A stretch of 54,315 nt of DNA. Source: Blautia sp. GTDB lineage: Bacteria > Bacillota > Clostridia > Lachnospirales > Lachnospiraceae. This document shows, one piece after another, positions 16,559-26,205 of this stretch. Each line of letters starts with the position of its first letter. Position 1 is the stretch's first letter. Under the pieces are notes generated by a model. The model worked only from the letters and a program-made list of their open reading frames with translations, searched no databases and was not told where the DNA came from. The translations under genes were made by a program, and so were the position numbers. The stretch spans positions 1-54,315 of the forward strand of contig JALFGN010000010.1 in the NCBI GenBank assembly GCA_022777285.1, in the 5' to 3' direction.

Positions 16559-17089
16559 ATGCCATTACCACTGGAAAAAGTCTATACTACAGAAGATATT
16601 TATGCCTTGCCGGAAGGAATCCGGGCGGAACTGATAGACGGTCATATCTATTACATGGCTCCTCCTTCCAGAAAACACCAGGAAATTCTCGGCCTGTTCT
16701 ATCGGAAAATTGCAGATTACATTGATTCCCAAGGTGGAAGCTGCAAGACTTATCTCGCACCTTTTGCAGTCTTTCTCTCAGAAGATCAAAAAAACTATGT
16801 AGAACCTGATATCAGCGTTATCTGCGATTCCAGTAAACTCAATGACAAAGGCTGCATCGGTGCACCGGACTGGATAATCGAAATTGTCTCTCCCGGAAGC
16901 AGACGCATGGATTACTTTACCAAACTTTTCAAATATCGGACAGCAGGCATTCGGGAATATTGGATCGTGGATCCAGACAAAAACCGCATTACCGTTTATA
17001 ATTTTGAAACAGAAGATACAAACGAATATACATTTTCGGATGCCGTTCCATCCGGTCTTTATCCGGATCTGCTGATTCATTTTTTCTGA
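16559..17089 (+). CDS. Uma2 family endonuclease (DUF820, PD-(D/E)XK fold)
   Basis: About 176 aa. The second ATG (16559) has AAAGGAT 7 nt upstream and is preferred over 16550. Family motifs are present: RAELIDGHIYYMAPPS near the N-terminus, EPDISVICD mid-way, and IEIVSPGSRRMDYFTKLFKY with YWIVDP, the core of the restriction-endonuclease-like fold. Uma2 proteins occur in many copies in cyanobacteria and Clostridia; their biological substrate is not established. The gene has its own promoter and stands alone between larC and the DUF362 gene. It is the second PD-(D/E)XK gene within the block that separates ftsY from ylxM. Confidence 0.88.
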   Translation: MPLPLEKVYTTEDIYALPEGIRAELIDGHIYYMAPPSRKHQEILGLFYRKIADYIDSQGGSCKTYLAPFAVFLSEDQKNYVEPDISVICDSSKLNDKGCIGAPDWIIEIVSPGSRRMDYFTKLFKYRTAGIREYWIVDPDKNRITVYNFETEDTNEYTFSDAVPSGLYPDLLIHFF

Positions 17090-17100
17090 ACAGTAATGTA

Positions 17101-17129
17101 TTGTGATTTTCTTTTCCAGGTGATAGAAT
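17101..17129 (+). promoter_or_regulatory. Promoter of the DUF362 ferredoxin gene
   Basis: TTGTGA (17101-17106) and TAGAAT (17124-17129) are spaced by 17 bp. The in-frame ATG at 17130 abuts the -10, so translation must start further on, at 17160. Confidence 0.65.
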
Positions 17130-17159
17130 ATGTCCATAGAACAACAGGAGGATAAAAAC

Positions 17160-18275
17160 ATGAGTGCTTCAAAAGTATATTATACAGATCTGCGTGTCAA
17201 GAACGGGGACAATCTTCTTACAAAGCTGCAGCGTCTGATCAAAACAGCAGGAATTGGTGCGATTGATTTTGGAGGCAAGTATGTAGCCATCAAGATGCAT
17301 TTCGGTGAACCGGGTAATCTGGCGTTTCTTCGTCCGAATTATGCAAAGGCTGTAGCTGATGTGGTAAAGGAATTGGGCGGAAAACCGTTTCTTACCGACT
17401 GTAATACATTATATGTGGGCGGAAGAAAGAATGCGCTGGATCATCTGGACAGTGCCAGTCTGAACGGATTTAACTCAATTACAACCGGCTGTCAGATTCT
17501 GATCGCGGATGGTCTGAAAGGAACCGATGAAGAACTGGTTCCTGTGGCAGGCGGCGAATACGTAAAAGAAGCCAAGATCGGTCGTGCCATTATGGACGCA
17601 GATATTTTCATTTCTCTGAGTCATTTTAAAGGTCATGAAGCGACCGGTTTCGGCGGTACACTGAAGAATATCGGTATGGGATGCGGTTCCCGTGCAGGAA
17701 AGATGGAAATGCACAGCGCAGGAAAACCGCATGTCGATCAGGATCTGTGTATCGGATGTAAACAGTGTGCAAAAATCTGTGCACATGGCGCACCGCAGTT
17801 TGAAGATAAAAAGGCTTTTATTGACCATAACAAATGTGTCGGCTGCGGCAGATGCATCGGTGTCTGTCCGAAAGATGCGGTACTTCCGGCATCGGACGAA
17901 TCCAACGACACCCTGAACTGCAAAATCGCAGAATACACAAAAGCAGTCATCGACGGACGTCCAAACTTCCATATCAGTCTGGTCATTGATGTTTCTCCAT
18001 ACTGCGACTGCCATGCAGAAAATGATGCTGCCATCGTACCAAATGTAGGTATGTTTGCTTCCTTTGACCCGGTTGCACTTGACCTGGCCTGTGCAGAAGC
18101 AGTAAACAAACAGCCGGTGATCAAAAACAGTCTTCTCGGAGACAAGATGGAAACCGAACCGCATCACGATCACTTCCACACCGTTTCTCCGGAAACCAAC
18201 TGGGAATCTTCCATTGAACATGGAGTAAAGATTGGTATCGGTCAGAAAGAATACGAATTGATTCAGGTAAAATAA
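17160..18275 (+). CDS. DUF362 domain protein with two 4Fe-4S clusters
   Basis: 371 aa from the ATG at 17160, which has AGGAGG 8 nt upstream. The DUF362 region holds KMHFGEPGN, FLTDCNTLY and SHFKGHEATGFGGTLKN. Two ferredoxin motifs follow in the middle of the protein, CIGCKQCAKICAHGA and CVGCGRCIGVCPKDA. The C-terminal part resumes DUF362 with ASFDPVALDLACA. Members are cytosolic iron-sulfur proteins of unknown reaction, often annotated as Fe-S centre proteins and likely redox-active. Monocistronic, ending in a bidirectional terminator. Confidence 0.9.
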   Translation: MSASKVYYTDLRVKNGDNLLTKLQRLIKTAGIGAIDFGGKYVAIKMHFGEPGNLAFLRPNYAKAVADVVKELGGKPFLTDCNTLYVGGRKNALDHLDSASLNGFNSITTGCQILIADGLKGTDEELVPVAGGEYVKEAKIGRAIMDADIFISLSHFKGHEATGFGGTLKNIGMGCGSRAGKMEMHSAGKPHVDQDLCIGCKQCAKICAHGAPQFEDKKAFIDHNKCVGCGRCIGVCPKDAVLPASDESNDTLNCKIAEYTKAVIDGRPNFHISLVIDVSPYCDCHAENDAAIVPNVGMFASFDPVALDLACAEAVNKQPVIKNSLLGDKMETEPHHDHFHTVSPETNWESSIEHGVKIGIGQKEYELIQVK

Positions 18276-18280
18276 AAGAA

Positions 18281-18322
18281 AAAACAGGCGTCAATCAAAC
18301 GGTTGATGCCTGTTTTCTTTTT
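18281..18322 (+). terminator. Bidirectional terminator between DUF362 gene and ilvA
   Basis: AAAACAGGCGTCAA pairs with TTGATGCCTGTTTT across an 8-nt loop, with T-rich sequence on both sides. It serves the two convergent genes. Confidence 0.85.
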
Positions 18323-19532
18323 AAAGATTTGCTGTGATCTGTCTCGGGCGATAGCCTTCTTCTTCCAGTGCATGGATGATCTGGTTTTTGTGTTCGGTTC
18401 CGAAGGCTTCGATGGTAATCTTCAGTTCCACTGCTGCGGAACGGTTCGTGCTTACGAACTGGTTGTGATCCAGTTTGATCACGTTTCCTCTCTCGTTTGC
18501 AATCACGGTTGCCACGCGTACCAGTTCTCCCGGTTTGTCCGGAAGGAGTACGGAGACTGTGAAGATTCGGTCACGGGCGATGAGGCCTAACTGTACAACA
18601 GAAGCCATGGTGATCACGTCCATATTTCCGCCGCTTAAGATGGATACCACTTTCTTTCCTTTAAACTGCAGGTGTTTTAATGCTGCAACGGTAAGAAGTC
18701 CGGAGTTTTCCACGATCATTTTGTGGTTTTCTACCATATCCAGGAATGCGACGATCAGTTCATCGTCATCTACGGTAATGATCTCGTCTACGTTTTTCCG
18801 GATGTATGGGAAGATTTTTTCTCCCGGTGTCTTAACTGCAGTACCGTCTGCAATGGTGTTGACGGTTTCCAGGGTGGTCACTTCGCCTCTTCTTACGGAT
18901 TCCTGCATGCAGTTTGCTCCGGAAGGTTCTACACCGATGACTTTGATGTTCGGATTGAGCAGTTTTACCAGAGTGGAAACACCGGTTGCCAGTCCGCCGC
19001 CGCCGATTGGTACGAGAATGTAGTCTACCAGAGGCAGTTCTTTGATGATTTCCATGGCAATGGTTCCCTGTCCGGTCGCAACGGCCGGGTCATCGAATGG
19101 ATGGATGAAGGTATAGCCGTTTTCTTCTGCCAGTTGATACGCATGTTCACAGGCTTCATCGTATACATTTCCGTAGAGTACGACTTCTGCTCCATAACCT
19201 TTGGTGCGTTCGACTTTGATCAGAGGGGTGGTCGTCGGCATTACGATGACGGCTTTCACACCGAAGGCTTTGGCTGCATATGCCACGCCCTGTGCATGGT
19301 TTCCTGCAGATGCCGTGATCAGACCTTTTGCCCGTTCTTCCTCGGAAAGGGTGCTGATCTTGTAATAGGCTCCTCGTAATTTGTAAGCACCGGTCATCTG
19401 CATATTTTCCGGTTTCAGATACACTTTGTTTCCTGTCTGTGCGCTGAAGTAATCACTGTATACCAGTTTTGTGTCCTGCGTCACTTTCTTTACAATTTCC
19501 GACGCTTCTTCAAATTTCTCTAATGTCAGCAT
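18321..19532 (-). CDS. ilvA: Threonine ammonia-lyase (threonine dehydratase) with C-terminal ACT domain
   Basis: 403 aa. The PLP lysine lies in TGAYKLRGAYY, the Ser/Asn loop in SAGNHAQGVAYAA, and the glycine-rich phosphate loop in PIGGGGLATG. A single ACT domain (about 325-403) starts at VSVLLPDKPGELVRV, the shorter regulatory type. It converts threonine to 2-oxobutanoate, the first step to isoleucine. It lies 16 bp after ftsY and so is most simply the last gene of rnc-smc-ftsY-ilvA, an unusual position for an amino-acid enzyme. Confidence 0.93.
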   Translation of the reverse strand: MLTLEKFEEASEIVKKVTQDTKLVYSDYFSAQTGNKVYLKPENMQMTGAYKLRGAYYKISTLSEEERAKGLITASAGNHAQGVAYAAKAFGVKAVIVMPTTTPLIKVERTKGYGAEVVLYGNVYDEACEHAYQLAEENGYTFIHPFDDPAVATGQGTIAMEIIKELPLVDYILVPIGGGGLATGVSTLVKLLNPNIKVIGVEPSGANCMQESVRRGEVTTLETVNTIADGTAVKTPGEKIFPYIRKNVDEIITVDDDELIVAFLDMVENHKMIVENSGLLTVAALKHLQFKGKKVVSILSGGNMDVITMASVVQLGLIARDRIFTVSVLLPDKPGELVRVATVIANERGNVIKLDHNQFVSTNRSAAVELKITIEAFGTEHKNQIIHALEEEGYRPRQITANL

Positions 19533-19548
19533 GATTCTTCTCCTTTAT

Positions 19549-20481
19549 CTATTCTGTCATATTGAAAAGGGCGTTTACGAATTGGTCGGAATCAAATTTC
19601 TGCAAGTCGTCAATGCTCTCTCCTACACCAATGTATTTTACGGGGATGTCAAGCTCGGATTCGATAGCAACGGCAATGCCCCCTTTGGCAGTTCCGTCCA
19701 GTTTGGTCAGGATGATGCCGGTCACATCTGCCACTTCGTTAAACTGTCTTGCCTGCAGCAAGGCGTTCTGTCCGGTGGTTCCATCCAGTACCACAAGGGT
19801 TTCCAGATAAGCTTCCGGATATTCTCTTTCGATGATCCGGTAAATCTTGCGCAGCTCTTCCATCAGATTTTTCTTATTGTGCAGACGTCCGGCTGTATCA
19901 CAGAGCAGTACGTCTGCATCTCTGGCTTTTGCTGCTGCAATGGCATCATAAACGACGGAAGCCGGATCTGCGCCTGCCTGTCCCCCGATCAGCTCTACCC
20001 CTGCACGGTTGGCCCACTGAGTCAGCTGTTCGCCTGCTGCCGCACGGAAGGTATCGGCTGCTGCCAGAATGACTTTCTTGCCCTGGTCTTTTAACTTTCC
20101 TGCCAGTTTTCCTACGGATGTGGTTTTTCCCACTCCGTTGACACCGATGACCAGAATCACGGATTTCCGGTTTTCAAATTCGTATGCGGTCTCTCCTACT
20201 GCCATCTGTGCTTTGATACTGTCCATCAGAAGTTTTTTACATTCCTGCGGATCTTTGATTTTCTTTTCTGTCACCTGCATTTTCAAATCTTCAATGATCT
20301 TTGTGGTGGCATTGATCCCCAGGTCTCCCATAACCAGAATTTCTTCTATTTCTTCATAAAAATCATCATCAATACTGGAATATCCGCTGAATATAGAGTC
20401 AATGCTGTTTACAATATTGGCTCTTGTCTTCGAAAGACCGGATACCAGACGTTGAAAAAAACCTTTCTTTTCTTCTCCCAT
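19549..20481 (-). CDS. ftsY: Signal recognition particle receptor FtsY
   Basis: 310 aa, the short form with almost no acidic A domain. The NG domain carries GVNGVGKTTSVGKLAG, AADTFRAAA, DTAGRLHNK and TKLDGTAKGG. FtsY docks Ffh-ribosome complexes at the membrane. It lies 12 bp after smc. In most Bacillota ylxM-ffh follows next; here ilvA does. Confidence 0.97.
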   Translation of the reverse strand: MGEEKKGFFQRLVSGLSKTRANIVNSIDSIFSGYSSIDDDFYEEIEEILVMGDLGINATTKIIEDLKMQVTEKKIKDPQECKKLLMDSIKAQMAVGETAYEFENRKSVILVIGVNGVGKTTSVGKLAGKLKDQGKKVILAAADTFRAAAGEQLTQWANRAGVELIGGQAGADPASVVYDAIAAAKARDADVLLCDTAGRLHNKKNLMEELRKIYRIIEREYPEAYLETLVVLDGTTGQNALLQARQFNEVADVTGIILTKLDGTAKGGIAVAIESELDIPVKYIGVGESIDDLQKFDSDQFVNALFNMTE

Positions 20482-20493
20482 AACGCCCTCCTA

Positions 20494-23400
20494 CTATTTA
20501 TCTAAATCGTTCTCTATGAGATTTACGGAGACCAGGGTAGACACACCTTTCTCCTGCATGGTAATACCATAAAGTCGGTCTGCGGCCGTCATCGTACCAC
20601 GTCTATGTGTAATAATAATAAATTGTGTATTCTTTGTCAACTTATGAAGATACTGTGCATATCTTGTAACGTTGGAATCATCCAGAGCAGCCTCGATCTC
20701 ATCCAGAAGACAGAACGGGGATGGTTTCAGATTCTGAATGGCAAAGAGAAGCGCAATGGCTGTCAAAGCTTTCTCCCCTCCGGAAAGCTGCATCATATTC
20801 TGCAGTTTCTTGCCCGGCGGCTGGGAAATGATCCGGATGCCTGCTTCCAGGATATCTTCGTCCTCATCCAGTTCCAGCGTTCCTTTTCCTCCGCCAAACA
20901 GTTCTTTGAATGCCTTGTCAAATTCCAGGCGGATCTGGGCAAACTTCTCTTCAAACTGTCTGCGCATGCCGGTATCCAGCTCCTCAATAATCGCAAGCAA
21001 GGTCTGCTCTGCCTGTACCAGATCTTCGTGCTGCTCCTTCAGGAAGGTGTGACGCTTTGACAATTCTTTGAATTCTTCTATGGCATTCACATTGACATTT
21101 CCCAGTTTTCGGATTTCCTCCCGTACAGCCGCCTGTGCCTTGCGGATTTCCTGGCGTTCCATCCGTTCTTCGGGCGCACGGGTGCAAGCCTGGCCATAGG
21201 TGATCTCATATTCTTCCCACATATAGTTGATCTGGTTTTCCTGGCTTTCTTCCAGTTTTTCTTTCTGATTTTCCAGACGATAGATTTCTTTATCCAGAAG
21301 GTTCATACGGCCGGACAGTTCATCTCTTCGCTCAAAGAAGGATTTATGGCTCTGATTCATCTCTTCTTTCTGTTTGAGATATTCCTGCATCTGTGTCTCA
21401 TCTTCTGCCGCTTCTTTCTCTGCCTTGCGGATCGTCTGCTGCATTTCGCAGATGTCTTCTTCTTTTTTCTGGATTTCTTCCTTTCCGGCAGACAGATTTT
21501 CTTTTAAACCGGCTAACTGTGCTTCCAGATTTTTGGCTTCTTCCCGGATACGGCTCAGATTTTCTTTTAAGAATCCCCGTTTGGAGGTCCGGTTGACGAT
21601 TTCCAGATTCACCGTTTCCAGAGTTTTGGAACATGCTTCTTCAACTGCTTTTTTCTCTTCCAGTGCTTCCTGATTTTCGGTAATGGTCTGTTCCAGTTCT
21701 TTCTCCCGCTCTGCACTGGTTTCCAGCTCCAGACGGATGGAATTGCTGTTTTCTTCGATTTCTTCCAGCTGCTGTTCCAGTTCCTGCCGTTCCCGTTTCA
21801 GGCTTTCGTATTCTGCTGCCATTTCCTCTTTCTTGGCAGTCATGGCTTTCAGGTTCATACGGACTGTGTTGTCTTTCAGATACTGTTCCTGCAGAAGCTC
21901 TCCCATACGGGTTACTTCATCTCGATAGTGGTTGCGCTTCTCCCGATAAGTTTCCAGATCTTTCTGGCTGGTTTCCATCCGGTTTTTCAAGGTTTCCACC
22001 CGATTTTGCAGTTCTTCGATCTCACGCCTTCGTCCCAGCAGATTGCTGTTATTCTTAAAAGCACCTCCGGTCATGGAACCACCCGGATTCAGGGATTCTC
22101 CTTCGATGGTCACCATCCGGAGACTATACTGGTATTTCCGGGCAATGGCAATGGCGTGATCAATGTGATCCACCACCAGTGTACGGCCAAGCAGGTAGGA
22201 AGCCATGCCTTCGTATTCTTTTTCTACCGTTACCAGTTCACTGGCCACACCGATCACCCCGGGTTCTTTCAGGGCTGCCGGCGTACCGAATGGTTTCTTG
22301 TTTTTCATGCTGGTAAGCGGCAGGAAGGTGGCTCTTCCGTATTTGTTCTGCTTTAGAAAAGCAATCATTTCCTTTGCCGTTGTTTCGTTGTCTGTGACAA
22401 TGTTCTGGATGCTGCCGCCCAGTGCCGTCTCTATGGCCGTTTCATAATTCTTCTCTACTTTGATCCGATCGGCTACTACACCGCGAATGCCGGGAACGCG
22501 TTTTCGCTGTTCCATCACACGGCGGATGCTGTTTCCGTATCCGTCATAACGTTCCGTCAGATTCCGCAGGGATTCCAGACGGGAGGCTTCTCTGTGATAA
22601 TCTGCCTGGCTGGTCTGCAGTTCTTTGGATGCCTGCCCGATCAAGGTCTGATACTGTTTGATCTTATCTTCGCTGTGATTGCTTTTTCTGGTGAGCTGGT
22701 CAATGGCTGCATCAATTTCCTGCTGCTCTTTTTCATACTGTTCTTTTGCTTCTTTTTGCTGCTGGATCTCGCTTTTGAGCCGGAGATGTTTCTGGTTCAG
22801 CTCTGTTTTTCGAAGGGAAATCTGCTCCATCATAGCATCATAACGCTGCATCTTTCCTTTTGTGGAAGCCCGCAGATTCAGGATCTCTATGATCTCATTC
22901 TTGTCTTCTTCTATCACTTCTTCCAGCTTGTGGATTTCCAGCGTCAGATCCCGGAATGCTTTCTGGGCCTGTTCCTGTTGGGCTTCTAACTGTGCCAGCT
23001 GTTGATCCAGTTCCTGTTTTTCCTGCCTGTATTTTTCGGCTTCTTCCTGCCGCCGCCTGCGCTCTTCTTCCAGTGCTGCCGTTCGTTCCTGATACTGCGC
23101 ATCGCTTTGTCTGGCCGCATGGATCTGCTCGCGCATCACATTGATCTGCCCTTCCAGCTGCTGTTTCAAAAGCGCTTTTCTGGTCGATTCCTGGCGGAAG
23201 GATTCGATTCTTGCATCCAACTGCTCCAGCTGTTCTTCCAGTGCTTCGTATTCCGCTTTGGTTGTCTCAAAGTTCTTTCCGGTTTCTTCCAGCTGCTGCT
23301 GTGCGATCTGATTCTTCTCTTCGATTTCTTTTAGCTGGGCCTTGATCCGCTCCATCTCCGTCAGAAACATCCGGATATCCAGTTCTTTTAAGTCTTCTTT

Positions 23401-24054
23401 CTTTTTCAGATAGATTTTCGCTGTTTCGGACTGCTTTTCAAGCGGGGCCAGCTGTCTGGTCAGTTCCGATAAAATATCGTTGACACGGGTCAGATTCTGC
23501 TGCTCTTCTTCCAGTTTTTTCAGGGAAGCCGCTTTTCTTCGTTTGAATTTTACGATGCCTGCTGCCTCATCAAACAGCTCTCTTCGTTCTTCCGGCTTGC
23601 CGCTTAATATTTTATCGATCTGTCCCTGGCCGATAATGGAATAGCCTTCTTTTCCGATACCGGTATCGTAAAACAGTTCATTGACATCTTTCAGACGGCA
23701 GGATACACCGTTCATCAGATATTCACTTTCTCCGGAACGATACAGACGTCTGGCGATCGTTACTTCTTCATATTCTACGGGAAGCTTATGGTCGCTGTTA
23801 TCCAGAGTAATGGCCACATAGGCAAATCCCAGGGGTTTTCTGGTCTCTGTCCCGGAGAAAATCACATCCTGCATGTTGCCGCCGCGGAGCTGTTTGGCAC
23901 TTTGCTCGCCCAGCACCCACCGGACGGCATCTGCTACATTACTCTTTCCGCTGCCGTTTGGTCCCACAATTCCTGTGATGCCGTTGTGAAATTCAAATGT
24001 TATCTTATTGGCAAAGGATTTGAATCCCTGTACCTCAATGGTTTTTAAATACAT
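20494..24054 (-). CDS. smc: Chromosome segregation protein SMC
   Basis: 1186 aa, full length. It has a Walker [17 protein letters not shown] at the N-terminus, a long coiled coil, and a hinge around 510-660 containing [10 protein letters not shown] and [11 protein letters not shown] second coiled coil follows, then the C-terminal head with [16 protein letters not shown] and [11 protein letters not shown]. With ScpA and ScpB it compacts and separates chromosomes. It sits between rnc and ftsY with gaps of 3 and 12 bp, one transcript. Confidence 0.98.
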   Translation of the reverse strand: MYLKTIEVQGFKSFANKITFEFHNGITGIVGPNGSGKSNVADAVRWVLGEQSAKQLRGGNMQDVIFSGTETRKPLGFAYVAITLDNSDHKLPVEYEEVTIARRLYRSGESEYLMNGVSCRLKDVNELFYDTGIGKEGYSIIGQGQIDKILSGKPEERRELFDEAAGIVKFKRRKAASLKKLEEEQQNLTRVNDILSELTRQLAPLEKQSETAKIYLKKKEDLKELDIRMFLTEMERIKAQLKEIEEKNQIAQQQLEETGKNFETTKAEYEALEEQLEQLDARIESFRQESTRKALLKQQLEGQINVMREQIHAARQSDAQYQERTAALEEERRRRQEEAEKYRQEKQELDQQLAQLEAQQEQAQKAFRDLTLEIHKLEEVIEEDKNEIIEILNLRASTKGKMQRYDAMMEQISLRKTELNQKHLRLKSEIQQQKEAKEQYEKEQQEIDAAIDQLTRKSNHSEDKIKQYQTLIGQASKELQTSQADYHREASRLESLRNLTERYDGYGNSIRRVMEQRKRVPGIRGVVADRIKVEKNYETAIETALGGSIQNIVTDNETTAKEMIAFLKQNKYGRATFLPLTSMKNKKPFGTPAALKEPGVIGVASELVTVEKEYEGMASYLLGRTLVVDHIDHAIAIARKYQYSLRMVTIEGESLNPGGSMTGGAFKNNSNLLGRRREIEELQNRVETLKNRMETSQKDLETYREKRNHYRDEVTRMGELLQEQYLKDNTVRMNLKAMTAKKEEMAAEYESLKRERQELEQQLEEIEENSNSIRLELETSAEREKELEQTITENQEALEEKKAVEEACSKTLETVNLEIVNRTSKRGFLKENLSRIREEAKNLEAQLAGLKENLSAGKEEIQKKEEDICEMQQTIRKAEKEAAEDETQMQEYLKQKEEMNQSHKSFFERRDELSGRMNLLDKEIYRLENQKEKLEESQENQINYMWEEYEITYGQACTRAPEERMERQEIRKAQAAVREEIRKLGNVNVNAIEEFKELSKRHTFLKEQHEDLVQAEQTLLAIIEELDTGMRRQFEEKFAQIRLEFDKAFKELFGGGKGTLELDEDEDILEAGIRIISQPPGKKLQNMMQLSGGEKALTAIALLFAIQNLKPSPFCLLDEIEAALDDSNVTRYAQYLHKLTKNTQFIIITHRRGTMTAADRLYGITMQEKGVSTLVSVNLIENDLDK

Positions 24055-24057
24055 AGA

Positions 24058-24756
24058 TCACCCTTGTTTTCTCAATTTTTTGATTGCGCAGTAGGCAGCC
24101 TGCTGTTCTGCAGCTTTCTTGGTATGGCCGCATCCTTCTCCCAGGATCCGTTCTCCCAGAAGCGCATGTACATAGAAGTTTTTGTTGTGGTCCGGTCCTT
24201 CCTCTTTTACAATTTCATACCGGACATCTTCGTCGTAACTTCCCTGTACAATTTCCTGAAGCGTAGTCTTGCTATCATAAAAGAGTTGTTTGTTTTCAAT
24301 ATCGTCCAGAATAAACCGGTCAATAAACTCTTTTGCATTAGCAAACCCACCATCCAGATAAATGGCTCCGATCAGTGCTTCCATTGCATCGGAAACAATG
24401 GAGTCTCGTTTTCTTCCGCCTGTGGCATCCTCACCCTTTCCCAGAAGCAGATACTCTCCCAGAGAAATTTCTCTTGCACAAAGCGCCAGTGTCGGCTCAC
24501 AGACCATGCTGGCCCGTTTCTTGGTCAGCGTTCCTTCCGGTATATCCGGATAATTCCGGAATAAATAATCGCTGGAAATCAGCTCCAGGACGGCATCCCC
24601 CAGAAATTCCAGACGTTCATTGTGTTCTCTTTGTTCTTTTTTGTGTTCGTTTGCATAGGAACTGTGCGTCATAGCCCGGATCAGGAGATCAAAGTCCTGA
24701 AACGGATAACCGATTTTCTTCTCCAGCTCCAGCAGTTTCTTTCTATCCTTATTCAT
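24058..24756 (-). CDS. rnc: Ribonuclease III
   Basis: About 232 aa from the ATG at 24756, preceded by AAAGGA. The catalytic signature ERLEFLGDAVLEL and the second acidic site in DAMEALIGAIYLDGG are intact. A C-terminal dsRNA-binding domain ends in GCGHTKKAAEQQAA. It cleaves double-stranded RNA in rRNA maturation. The multi-copy long palindromes in this genome would be natural substrates if transcribed (inference). It heads rnc-smc-ftsY-ilvA after the acpP terminator. Confidence 0.97.
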   Translation of the reverse strand: MNKDRKKLLELEKKIGYPFQDFDLLIRAMTHSSYANEHKKEQREHNERLEFLGDAVLELISSDYLFRNYPDIPEGTLTKKRASMVCEPTLALCAREISLGEYLLLGKGEDATGGRKRDSIVSDAMEALIGAIYLDGGFANAKEFIDRFILDDIENKQLFYDSKTTLQEIVQGSYDEDVRYEIVKEEGPDHNKNFYVHALLGERILGEGCGHTKKAAEQQAAYCAIKKLRKQG

Positions 24757-24783
24757 AAATCGTCCTTTCTGTACCAAAACAAA

Positions 24784-24820
24784 GAAGATGTCTCCAAATC
24801 CGCAGAATCGGAGACATCCC
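24784..24820 (-). terminator. Terminator after acpP
   Basis: GATGTCTCC (24787-24795) and GGAGACATC (24810-24818) form a 9-bp stem, followed on the minus strand by a T-rich tract. No clear promoter lies between it and rnc, so some readthrough is likely. Confidence 0.75.
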
Positions 24821-24827
24821 TTTTTTG

Positions 24828-25058
24828 TCAGCCAATCAGCTTTTTGATTTCTTCTACCGCATCTCCTACGGACACAATCTGTTCTACCTCTTCTGAAGGC
24901 ATCTCAATATCAAATTCTTCTTCTATTCCCATAATAATTTGAAAAATATCCAGAGAATCTGCTCCCAGGTCCTCCACAAATGTAGTGTCCATGGTTACTT
25001 CCTGAGCATCCACATTGAGAACCTCTGCTATAATCTTCTGTAATTTTTCCAGTTCCAT
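24828..25058 (-). CDS. acpP: Acyl carrier protein
   Basis: 76 aa, acidic. The phosphopantetheine serine lies in GADSLDIFQ, and the helix ending IEEEFDIEMP is typical. It carries growing acyl chains in fatty-acid synthesis. It lies 11 bp after plsX; PlsX uses acyl-ACP, so the pair forms a functional unit. Confidence 0.97.
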   Translation of the reverse strand: MELEKLQKIIAEVLNVDAQEVTMDTTFVEDLGADSLDIFQIIMGIEEEFDIEMPSEEVEQIVSVGDAVEEIKKLIG

Positions 25059-25069
25059 GATCTTCCTCC

Positions 25070-26098
25070 TTAAAGTTCTTCTTTTTCTTTTGCAGGTACC
25101 ACAATATTCTCACTGATCTTCTTGCTGATTTCCTGTTCTTTAAAGGAAATACACTGAAGAATCGAGTTTTTCACTTCCAGGGCTTTGGAATTGCCATGGC
25201 ATTTTACGACAAGGCCTTTGAGTCCGAGAAGCGGTGCGCCTCCGTACCGGCTTGCATCAAAACTTTTCAGGGTTTCTTTTAATGCCGGTTTTACCAGAAG
25301 TGCGCCTACTTTGCTGCGTGTCGTAGACATCATACCTTCTTTTACTTTTGAGATCAGGGTACTTCCAAGACCTTCATACAGTTTCAGGATGACATTGCCC
25401 ACAAATGCCTCTGCAACGATGACATCTGCCGCACCGGACGGAATCTCTCTTGCTTCAATGCTGCCTACAAAGTTGATATCTTTGCATTCTTTTAACAGAG
25501 GATAGGTTTCCTTTACCAGTGCATTGCCCTTCTCTTCTTCTACACCGATATTCACGATTCCCACACGGGGATTCTTTACACCCATCACATGTTCCATGTA
25601 AATGGAGCCCATTTTTGCAAACTGTACCAGATGGGAAGCTCTGGCATCTACATTGGCCCCACAATCAATCAGAAGAGAAAATCCGTCTCTTGTAGGAATG
25701 ACCGGAGCCAGCGGCGCCCGTTCAATCCCGCGGATTCTTCCCACGATCGTAGTCCCTCCTACCAGAATCGCACCGGAACTTCCGGCTGATACAAATGCAT
25801 CTGCCTCTCCTTTTCTCACTGCTTTCATTCCAACAACAATCGAAGAATCTTTCTTGCCTTTGATGGCAGCCACCGGCGGTTCTCCGGTCTCAATCACCTG
25901 GGATGCAGGAAGAATCGCAACCCGTTCTTTTGGATAGTCATACGCTTCCAGTTCTTTTTTTATGATTGCTTCCTGACCGGTCAGTAATACGCTTACATTC
26001 TCTCTTTCTTTTACCGCTTCTACCGCTCCTTTGATAATCTCAAACGGTGCGTTGTCTCCGCCCATAGCATCCACTGCTACTGTAATTCTGTTTTCCAT
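25070..26098 (-). CDS. plsX: Phosphate acyltransferase PlsX
   Basis: 342 aa from the ATG at 26098, preceded by AGGAGG; the longer reading frame begins within the promoter. The opening ITVAVDAMGGDNAP and the internal GFSLLIDCGANVD are diagnostic. It turns acyl-ACP and phosphate into acyl-phosphate for phospholipid synthesis. In relatives rpmF lies directly upstream; here a lipoprotein gene and a repeat intervene, and plsX has its own promoter. Confidence 0.97.
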   Translation of the reverse strand: MENRITVAVDAMGGDNAPFEIIKGAVEAVKERENVSVLLTGQEAIIKKELEAYDYPKERVAILPASQVIETGEPPVAAIKGKKDSSIVVGMKAVRKGEADAFVSAGSSGAILVGGTTIVGRIRGIERAPLAPVIPTRDGFSLLIDCGANVDARASHLVQFAKMGSIYMEHVMGVKNPRVGIVNIGVEEEKGNALVKETYPLLKECKDINFVGSIEAREIPSGAADVIVAEAFVGNVILKLYEGLGSTLISKVKEGMMSTTRSKVGALLVKPALKETLKSFDASRYGGAPLLGLKGLVVKCHGNSKALEVKNSILQCISFKEQEISKKISENIVVPAKEKEEL

Positions 26099-26129
26099 CT
26101 TACTTACTTCCTCCTGTACTCTGAAACCA

Positions 26130-26158
26130 ATTTTACCAGACATCTTTTAAAACCGCAA
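26130..26158 (-). promoter_or_regulatory. Promoter of plsX-acpP
   Basis: TTGCGG (26153-26158) and TAAAAT (26130-26135), 17-bp spacing. It starts at the edge of the upstream gene's terminator, so plsX is uncoupled from the lipoprotein gene. Confidence 0.6.
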
Positions 26159-26198
26159 GAGGGCGGCTGCAAAAGATCCTCTTTTACAACCGCCCTCT
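26157..26198 (-). terminator. Terminator of the lipoprotein gene
   Basis: GAGGGCGG (26159-26166) and CCGCCCTC (26190-26197) form the base of an extended hairpin with an imperfect upper stem. The downstream minus-strand sequence is only moderately T-rich. Confidence 0.7.
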
Positions 26199-26205
26199 CT
26201 GACGC

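Noticed and set aside
17130-17159. Upstream in-frame ATG for the DUF362 gene
   Set aside because: It directly abuts the -10 of the promoter, while the ATG at 17160 has a full AGGAGG.
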